DNA of 64,000 bases from Variovorax sp. PAMC26660 (lineage in GTDB: Bacteria > Pseudomonadota > Gammaproteobacteria > Burkholderiales > Burkholderiaceae_C): positions 1,178,001 to 1,242,000 of the forward strand of contig NZ_CP060295.1 of assembly GCF_014302995.1 (NCBI RefSeq). Reading direction: 5' to 3'. Shown piece after piece: positions 59,086 through 64,000 of this stretch. The number at the start of each line of letters is the position of its first letter. Position 1 is the stretch's first letter. The notes under the pieces are model-generated. The model saw only the letters and a program-made list of their open reading frames with translations, did not search any database and was not told the DNA's origin. The position numbers and the translations under genes are program-made.

Positions 59086-59781
59086 ATGACCCCATCAACC
59101 GTTGATCCGCACGCCCATTTCAATGATCCCCAGGCGGTGTCCGCGTATGCCGACAAGACCAGCCGGATTGTTCCGGGCTGGTCCGATCTGCAGAAAATGG
59201 CCGCCTTGCTGGTGGCCGAGCGGGCACCAGAAAACGCCAGCGTGCTGGTCGTCGGCGCAGGTGGCGGTGTCGAGCTGAAAGCCTTTGCGCAGAGGCACTC
59301 GCAATGGCATTTCGTCGGTGTCGATCCGGCGAAGTCGATGCTCGATCTCGCGGAAGTGGCGCTCGGGCCGCTGATGGCACGCGCCCGGCTTCACCATGGC
59401 TACGTCGAAACGGCGCCGGCCGGCCCGTTCGACGCTGCAACCTGCCTGCTGACGATGCACTTCATTGCCATCGACGAACGCAGGCGCACATTGAAAGAAA
59501 TCCATCGGCGCCTGAAGCCCGGTGCGCCGTTCGTCATGGCCCATCTGAGTTTTCCGCAGGCGCCGGAAGAACGGGCGTTGTGGCTCTCGCGTTATGTGGC
59601 GTTCGCCATTTCCTCGGGCGTCGATCCCGAAGGTGCGCGCAATGCGGCATCTGCGATCGGCTCGAGGCTGCCGCTGCTTGGCCCCGACAACGAGGAAGCC
59701 ATGCTCGAAGAGGCCGGCTTCACCCGAACACAACTGTTCTACGCAGGCCTGGCATTTCGCGGCTGGGTGGCGTATGCCTGA
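59086..59781 (+). CDS. SAM-dependent class I methyltransferase
   Basis: 231 aa. Motif I VLVVGAGGGVELKAFAQ (about 53-69) and the acidic VGVDPAKSMLDLAE (about 80-93) bind AdoMet; FDAATCLLTMHFI is motif II-like, and LKPGAPFVMAHLSF post-motif III-like. Substrate unknown. Ends YAGLAFRGWVAYA. The next gene begins 30 bases later. Confidence 0.87.
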   Translation: MTPSTVDPHAHFNDPQAVSAYADKTSRIVPGWSDLQKMAALLVAERAPENASVLVVGAGGGVELKAFAQRHSQWHFVGVDPAKSMLDLAEVALGPLMARARLHHGYVETAPAGPFDAATCLLTMHFIAIDERRRTLKEIHRRLKPGAPFVMAHLSFPQAPEERALWLSRYVAFAISSGVDPEGARNAASAIGSRLPLLGPDNEEAMLEEAGFTRTQLFYAGLAFRGWVAYA

Positions 59782-59811
59782 CAAGGGCCCTTTTCGCGAG
59801 CGGATCGGGCC

Positions 59812-60273
59812 GTGACGAAAACGGCCGCTGAACCCGATCGGCCATCGCAACGCGCCGATCCGCCTGAGCATGCGGCGTTGAGGCCTGCCCTCAAGCCGCC
59901 GTCGATGCTGATGCGTGCCTTGCTGTACTGCTTCGCCGTGCTGTGCCTGATCCTGGGCCTGATCGGCGTCGTGCTGCCCGGCATGCCGACGACGGTGTTC
60001 ATCCTGCTGGCCGCATGGGCGGCGGCGCGCAGCTCGCCGCGCCTGCACGGCTGGCTGCTCAACCACCGCCTGTTCGGGCCGCTGCTGCTCAACTGGCAGA
60101 ACGGCCGCACGGTGAGCCGCCGCGCCAAATGGAGCGCGACCATCACCATGGCGATCTGCGCCGTGATCGTGTCGCTGACGGCGCACAAGTGGTGGCTCGC
60201 CGCACTGGCCATCGGCTGCATGGCGACGGTGCTGGCGTGGTTGTGGTCGCGGCCGGTGCCGCAGCCACAGTGA
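59812..60273 (+). CDS. DUF454 (YbaN-like) membrane protein
   Basis: 153 aa from a GTG at 59812. A cytosolic N-terminus of about 30 residues, then LYCFAVLCLILGLIGVVLPG MPTTVFILLAAWAAARSSPR L, the DUF454 signature, and two more membrane helices (about 100-145). Inner-membrane protein of unknown role. Probably in an operon with the methyltransferase. Confidence 0.88.
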   Translation: MTKTAAEPDRPSQRADPPEHAALRPALKPPSMLMRALLYCFAVLCLILGLIGVVLPGMPTTVFILLAAWAAARSSPRLHGWLLNHRLFGPLLLNWQNGRTVSRRAKWSATITMAICAVIVSLTAHKWWLAALAIGCMATVLAWLWSRPVPQPQ

Positions 60274-60336
60274 AATCCGGCGGCTGACGCAGGCCGTGCA
60301 GAATCGATCTCCTTCCCACCCGGCGAGACCCAAGCA

Positions 60337-61386
60337 GTGAACTTCCTCCATCTGCCCGCGCTGCGCGGTGGCATGCTGGCCCTTCTGGCCGCAGCGCTGT
60401 TCGGCATCAGCACCCCTCTGGTCCAGCAGGCGGGTGCCGGGCTGGGCGCCTTCACCACGGCCGCCCTGCTCTATGCCGGTGCCGCGCTCATGGGCGCGTG
60501 GCTGCGCCAGCCGGCCGAGCGCGAAGCCGCCTTGCGCCGCACCGACCTGAAACGACTGTCGTGGATGGCGCTCTTCGGCGCCGTCGTCGGGCCCGTGGGC
60601 CTGGCCTGGGGCCTGCAGCACACCAGCGGCACCAGTGCCTCGCTCATGCTCGCGCTCGAAGCCCTGTGCACTGCGGTGCTGGCCCGCATGCTGTATCGCG
60701 AAGTGATGGACCACCGCGTCTGGACCGCGATGCTGTTGCTGCTCGCGGGCGGCATGGTGCTGGTGGTCGATCGCGGCCTGAACGGCGGCGCCCAGTTGCT
60801 GGGCCTGCTCGCCGTGCTGGCGGCCACGGTGGCCTGGGGCATCGACAACACCTTGTCGCGCGCGCTGGCCGAGCGCGATCCGGGCCAGGTGGTGCTGGGC
60901 AAGTCGCTGCTGGGTGTCGGTGCCACGGTGCTGCTCGCGGTCGTGGCCGGCGAACCGCTGCCCGGCTGGAGCGCAGCCCTCGCGTTGCTCGCCATCGGCG
61001 CCAGCGGCTACGGACTGAGCCTGCGGCTTTACCTCCTGGCGCAACGGGCCTTCGGCGCGGCGCGCACCGGCTCGGTGTTCGCGTTCGCGCCTTTCATCGG
61101 CGCGCTGGTCGCCATTGCGCTGGGCGATCGGACCCTGAGCTGGGGCATGGCCACCGGCGGCGTGCTGATGCTCGCGGGCGTCGCACTGCATCTGGCGGAA
61201 TCGCACGGGCATGCGCATGACCACGAGCCGCTCGATCATGAACATGCGCACCGGCATGACGACGGGCACCACGACCATGTGCACGCGCCGATGCCGGTTG
61301 GCGAACACAGCCATTCACATCGGCACACGCCGCTGCGTCACACGCATCCGCATGTGCCGGATGCGCACCACGCGCATCCGCACTGA
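60337..61386 (+). CDS. EamA/DMT-family transporter with His-rich C-terminus
   Basis: 349 aa, GTG start at 60337. Ten membrane helices in two EamA repeats (about 8-140 and 150-285). From about residue 288 the tail is extremely rich in His and Asp (HGHAHDHEPLDHEHAHRHDD and similar to the end), over 20 His in 60 residues. Such tails bind Zn, Ni or Co. This points to metal-related transport or sensing, although the family also moves amino acids. Confidence 0.88.
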   Translation: MNFLHLPALRGGMLALLAAALFGISTPLVQQAGAGLGAFTTAALLYAGAALMGAWLRQPAEREAALRRTDLKRLSWMALFGAVVGPVGLAWGLQHTSGTSASLMLALEALCTAVLARMLYREVMDHRVWTAMLLLLAGGMVLVVDRGLNGGAQLLGLLAVLAATVAWGIDNTLSRALAERDPGQVVLGKSLLGVGATVLLAVVAGEPLPGWSAALALLAIGASGYGLSLRLYLLAQRAFGAARTGSVFAFAPFIGALVAIALGDRTLSWGMATGGVLMLAGVALHLAESHGHAHDHEPLDHEHAHRHDDGHHDHVHAPMPVGEHSHSHRHTPLRHTHPHVPDAHHAHPH

Positions 61387-61411
61387 GGCTGTCGGGGCCT
61401 CGCCCCTCGAC

Positions 61412-62065
61412 TCACTCGATCTTGAAGACGAACTCCTGTGTGGCCAGGATCTCCGCATCGCCCGTGGTCTGGCACTCGTAGCGCATCATGGCCGAGCGCA
61501 CCGCCCCGTAGTACACGCGCGGCCCCGACAGGAAGCGCACTTCCGTCACATGGCTGCCCTTGATCCGTACCTCAGCCTTGACGACGCCGCTGGTGCCTTC
61601 GTCCAGCGCCTTGCGCGGCATCTCGGGCTTGACCTGCTTGGGACAGGCCACTGCGATGTCTGAAGAGACCGCCTTCGGCGGCGCCGGTGGTGCGGACGGC
61701 GCAGGCGGCGCAGCGGGCGGCGGTGCCACCGGCTCGACGCTCTGCACCGCCGTGATCGTGGGCGCGGTGCTCGGTGGCGGCGTCACGGCCGGTGGCGGCA
61801 CGTAGGCCGGGCGCGGCGGTGGCGGGGCCTTGGGCGTCTCCAGCTTGACGATCTTCTTGGGGGGCGGCGGCGGCGGTGGAGGCGGCGGGGGCAGCTTGAT
61901 CTCCGCGATGATGGTCGCATCCATCGGTTTCTTGATCATCTCCACCGCCTTGCGGGCCAGGCCCGAGACGAGCGCGTAGCCGACCAGCAAATGAAACAGG
62001 ATCATCACGCCGATGCCGATAGGGCCGAAGCGGGACTTGGGGTCGAAGTCGTTGGCGCGGCTCAT
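61412..62065 (-). CDS. tonB: TonB energy-transducing protein
   Basis: 217 aa. A membrane anchor (about 14-36), a proline run (LPPPPPPPPPPPKK, about 58-71) and further Pro/Ala-rich sequence to about 135, then the C-terminal domain (KPEMPRKALDEGTSGVVKAE VRI ... REC-like YECQTTGDAEIL). It spans the periplasm and delivers proton-motive energy to receptors. Overlaps exbD by 4 bases; the operon order is exbB, exbD, exbD, tonB. Confidence 0.92.
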   Translation of the reverse strand: MSRANDFDPKSRFGPIGIGVMILFHLLVGYALVSGLARKAVEMIKKPMDATIIAEIKLPPPPPPPPPPPKKIVKLETPKAPPPPRPAYVPPPAVTPPPSTAPTITAVQSVEPVAPPPAAPPAPSAPPAPPKAVSSDIAVACPKQVKPEMPRKALDEGTSGVVKAEVRIKGSHVTEVRFLSGPRVYYGAVRSAMMRYECQTTGDAEILATQEFVFKIE

Positions 62066-62496
62066 GGGATGAACTGCTCCGAGCCCATGATGCCCAGCTT
62101 GGTCAGGCCCGAGCGCTGCGCCGAGGCCATCACGCCGGCCACGATGTTGTACTTGGCGTGCCTGTCGGGGCGCAGGTGCACTTCAGGCTGCACCGCCTGC
62201 GTCGCGATCTGCTCGAAGCGCCGTTCCACTTCCGCCAGGTCGGCAATGGCCTCGCCGTTCCACAGCACGGTGCTGTGTTCGTCGATGTCCACGCGCAGCA
62301 CCTCGGGCTTCATGTCGATGGGCGGCGGGTTGCCGTTGGGCATGTTCAGGTTGACCGCATGCAACTGGATGGGGATGGTGATGATGAGCATGATCAGCAG
62401 CACCAGCATCACGTCGATCAGGGGCGTGGTGTTGATGTCCATCATGGGCTCGTCGGACGGCGCACTGCGGCGGCGCCCCTGTTTTTCTTTTCGCAT
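62062..62496 (-). CDS. exbD: ExbD-family protein (second copy)
   Basis: 144 aa. One membrane helix (about 20-42) with MDINTTPLIDVMLVLLIMLI: the essential Asp of ExbD is present (LIDVMLVLL). The periplasmic part ends EVHLRPDRHAKYN. Together with ExbB it uses the proton gradient to drive TonB. Only 12 bases separate it from the preceding exbD. Confidence 0.92.
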   Translation of the reverse strand: MRKEKQGRRRSAPSDEPMMDINTTPLIDVMLVLLIMLIITIPIQLHAVNLNMPNGNPPPIDMKPEVLRVDIDEHSTVLWNGEAIADLAEVERRFEQIATQAVQPEVHLRPDRHAKYNIVAGVMASAQRSGLTKLGIMGSEQFIP

Positions 62497-62508
62497 GGCT
62501 GTGTCTTC

Positions 62509-62937
62509 TCAGTTGCGCGCGGGCGGCTCGGTGATGAAGCCCACCTTGACGATGCCGGCGGACTGGCACGCGTAGATGATTTTTCCCACGGGCTCGTAGT
62601 CGGAGTGCCAGTCGCCGCGGATGTGCACTTCGGGCTGCGGGGTCATGGCGGCCACTTTCTTGAGCTTGTCGGCCAGGGCGTTCACATCGCGCACGGGGGT
62701 GTCGAACCAGTAGATGCGGCCCGTGGCGTCGACGGACAGCACGACGGTGTCGGGCTTGCTCTCGCGCACCTCGTTGCGCTCTTTGGGGACCTGCACCGGC
62801 ACGGAGTAATTGACGACGGGAATGGTGATGAGAAAGATGATCAGCAGCACCAGCATCACGTCGACGAGCGGCGTGGTGTTGATGGAGGCAATGACCTGCT
62901 CCTCGTCTCCCCCGGCGGATGGAATGTTCATCGCCAT
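62509..62937 (-). CDS. exbD: ExbD-family protein (first copy)
   Basis: 142 aa. INTTPLVDVMLVLLIIFLIT (about 19-38) carries the proton-relay Asp, followed by a periplasmic domain (VVLSVDATGRIYWFDTPV, EVHIRGDWHSDYE). About 35% alike by eye to the other ExbD. Tandem exbD genes are known in Xanthomonas, where the second copy matters for particular receptors. Confidence 0.92.
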   Translation of the reverse strand: MAMNIPSAGGDEEQVIASINTTPLVDVMLVLLIIFLITIPVVNYSVPVQVPKERNEVRESKPDTVVLSVDATGRIYWFDTPVRDVNALADKLKKVAAMTPQPEVHIRGDWHSDYEPVGKIIYACQSAGIVKVGFITEPPARN

Positions 62938-62971
62938 GATGTGGCCCGGTTCATTGCGGCGGCGCGGGGGC

Positions 62972-63865
62972 TCAGGCGGCGGCGCTGCCGGCCAGGATGA
63001 CCGAATGCAGTTCGCCGCTGAATTCGCGCACGTCGTCCATCACGGTGATGTTGCGACGCAGCAGCCAGTTGTAGCCGAGCACGGCGGGCACGGCCACGGC
63101 CAGGCCGATGGCGGTCATGATGAGCGATTCGCCCACGGGGCCTGCCACCTTGTCGATGGAGGCCTGGCCGGCGATGCCGATGGCGGTGAGGGCGTGGTAG
63201 ATGCCCCAGACGGTGCCGAAGAGGCCGACGAAGGGGGCTGTGGAACCCACGGTGGCCAGCAGCGACATGCCGTTGCTCAGGCGCCGTTGAACGCGTTCGG
63301 TGGCGCGGTGGATGCACAGGTCGACGAAGTCGGCAAAGTCGACCTTGCCGCGCAGGCCGTCATGCTTTTTGGTGGCGTGCACGCCGGCATCGGCGATGAA
63401 GCGGAAGGGGCTGCCTTCGGCGAGCTTCTCTGTGCCGGCCTGCACGGTTCGCTCGTTCCAGAACTCGTTGTCCACTTCCTTGGCCTGGCGGCCCATGCGC
63501 ATCTGCTCGAGCAGCTTGGTCACGATCACGTACCAGCTGCCCATGGACATGATCGCCAGGATGGCCAGCACGGCCTTGGCCACCAGGTCGCTCTGCGCCC
63601 ACAGGGCGCCTATGCCGTAGGGGTTGTCGACTTTGGTGGTCGCGGCGGCTGTTGCGGCTGGCACTGCGGCAGGCACCGTGGGTGCCGGGGCCGCGACGCT
63701 GCCGGCCGACGGGTCCGCTGCCGGTGCGGTGGTGGCGGGCGCAACGGCGGGTGCGGGTTCCGGCGTGGCCTGGGCGTTGGCAGCGTGCGGCGCGGCGGTC
63801 AGGGAGAGCGCCAGAACGAACGGAGCGGCTGCGGCCATCAGCTTCGCGAAAAAGGTCTTCATCAT
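62972..63865 (-). CDS. exbB: ExbB-family proton-channel protein
   Basis: 297 aa or so from adjacent ATGs at 63865/63862. A signal peptide and Ala/Pro-rich N-terminal extension (to about 80), then three membrane helices, with ATVGSTAPFVGLFGTVWGIY HAL as the family signature. It forms the pentameric channel with ExbD. The N-terminal extension is longer than in E. coli but common in Pseudomonadota. Confidence 0.93.
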   Translation of the reverse strand: MMKTFFAKLMAAAAPFVLALSLTAAPHAANAQATPEPAPAVAPATTAPAADPSAGSVAAPAPTVPAAVPAATAAATTKVDNPYGIGALWAQSDLVAKAVLAILAIMSMGSWYVIVTKLLEQMRMGRQAKEVDNEFWNERTVQAGTEKLAEGSPFRFIADAGVHATKKHDGLRGKVDFADFVDLCIHRATERVQRRLSNGMSLLATVGSTAPFVGLFGTVWGIYHALTAIGIAGQASIDKVAGPVGESLIMTAIGLAVAVPAVLGYNWLLRRNITVMDDVREFSGELHSVILAGSAAA

Positions 63866-63897
63866 GAGTGGTTCCAAAAATCAAAAACGGGAGCGAT

Positions 63898-64000
63898 TCA
63901 GGCGCCGGGTCCGGCTGCATGCCAGCCATGGGCCTTGCCCCATACGGCATACACGCTGGCACCCGTGCCGCGCACGACGTGGTAACGGTCGTAGGGGGCC
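63898..64000 (-). CDS. C-terminal end of a gene running in from the right
   Basis: The last 33 codons read APYDRYHVVRGTGASVYAVW GKAHGWHAAGPGA and stop at 63898, 32 bases before exbB. The frame is coding-like. The upstream part lies outside the window, so the product cannot be named; the spacing suggests it may share a transcript with exbB. Confidence 0.55.
   Translation of the reverse strand, partial: APYDRYHVVRGTGASVYAVWGKAHGWHAAGPGA

Noticed and set aside
59095..61314. 739-codon - strand frame across three + strand genes
   Set aside because: Spans methyltransferase, DUF454 and EamA genes in antisense; composition is low-complexity Arg/Gln/His.
1..64000. CRISPR arrays, tRNA or rRNA genes
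   Set aside because: No regularly spaced repeats, cloverleaf with TTCGA-type T-loop, or rRNA-like sequence was noticed; a tRNAscan or CRISPR search would be decisive.

Overview
The window is high-GC DNA from a betaproteobacterium, most likely Comamonadaceae (Variovorax-like). This is inferred from the codon style, the FecI/FecR/TonB-receptor cassettes, an ExbB-ExbD-ExbD-TonB operon, and a lipoprotein and small-enzyme complement typical of soil Burkholderiales. No tRNA, rRNA or CRISPR array was seen.

A complete-looking transposable (Mu-superfamily, B3-type) prophage occupies 265-40378 (40,114 bp). Both ends start 5'-TGAA, both carry copies of a GCGATAAATCGG-type motif, and the element is flanked by a 6-bp direct repeat CCGTTA (259-264 and 40379-40384). 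It sits inside the 3' end of a FecA-type TonB-dependent siderophore receptor. Removing the element plus one repeat copy restores an in-frame 831-aa receptor; as it stands the last 20 native residues are cut off and replaced by three phage-encoded residues.

Prophage layout, left to right: two + strand cargo genes (DUF6680-like protein and an exported protein, 429-1392); a com-dam pair (1568-2519); tail genes (2702-16930, including a 1203-aa repeat-bearing tail protein, the tape measure, the tail tube and two Mu gp36/gp37-like connector proteins); head genes (16950-25482: decoration, major capsid, protease with nested scaffold, gpG-like, gpF-like, portal, large and small terminase); a lysis cassette (25479-27405: Rz1 overlapping Rz, lytic transglycosylase, holin-like). 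All late genes are on the - strand with stop/start overlaps. Two small + strand genes (27555-28200) follow. A four-gene - strand lysogeny operon (28219-30755) is headed by the repressor. The operator/promoter region (30756-30806) separates it from a + strand early operon (30861-40245): BcepMu gp16-like regulator, HTH proteins, DUF3102-like, DDE transposase, MuB-like ATPase, several small proteins, Gam-like protein, GemA/gp16-like protein and Mor. No sheath or contractile baseplate gene is present, so a siphovirus-type virion with a Mu-type head is expected.

The host DNA right of the prophage holds, on the - strand, fecI-fecR-receptor (with Fur-box-like and iron-starvation-box-like sites) and, at the far left of the window, the start of a second, very similar fecI, so the locus is a tandem of iron-uptake regulatory cassettes. 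Further right are a subtilisin-type autotransporter, an Fe(II)/2-oxoglutarate oxygenase, an AraC regulator divergent from a Tat-exported fumarylacetoacetase-family enzyme, an MFS exporter, a DJ-1/PfpI protein, a large lipoprotein, a PQQ-type sugar dehydrogenase, a dienelactone hydrolase, a methyltransferase, a DUF454 protein, an EamA transporter with a His-rich tail, and the exbB-exbD-exbD-tonB operon that would energise the TonB receptors.

The most interesting material is the lysogeny operon, where the repressor and the membrane protein beside it share an unusual IHG..GQ motif and are co-transcribed with an exported DUF4124 protein and a membrane-anchored wing-helix-like protein; and the exact, reconstructable disruption of a siderophore receptor by the prophage.
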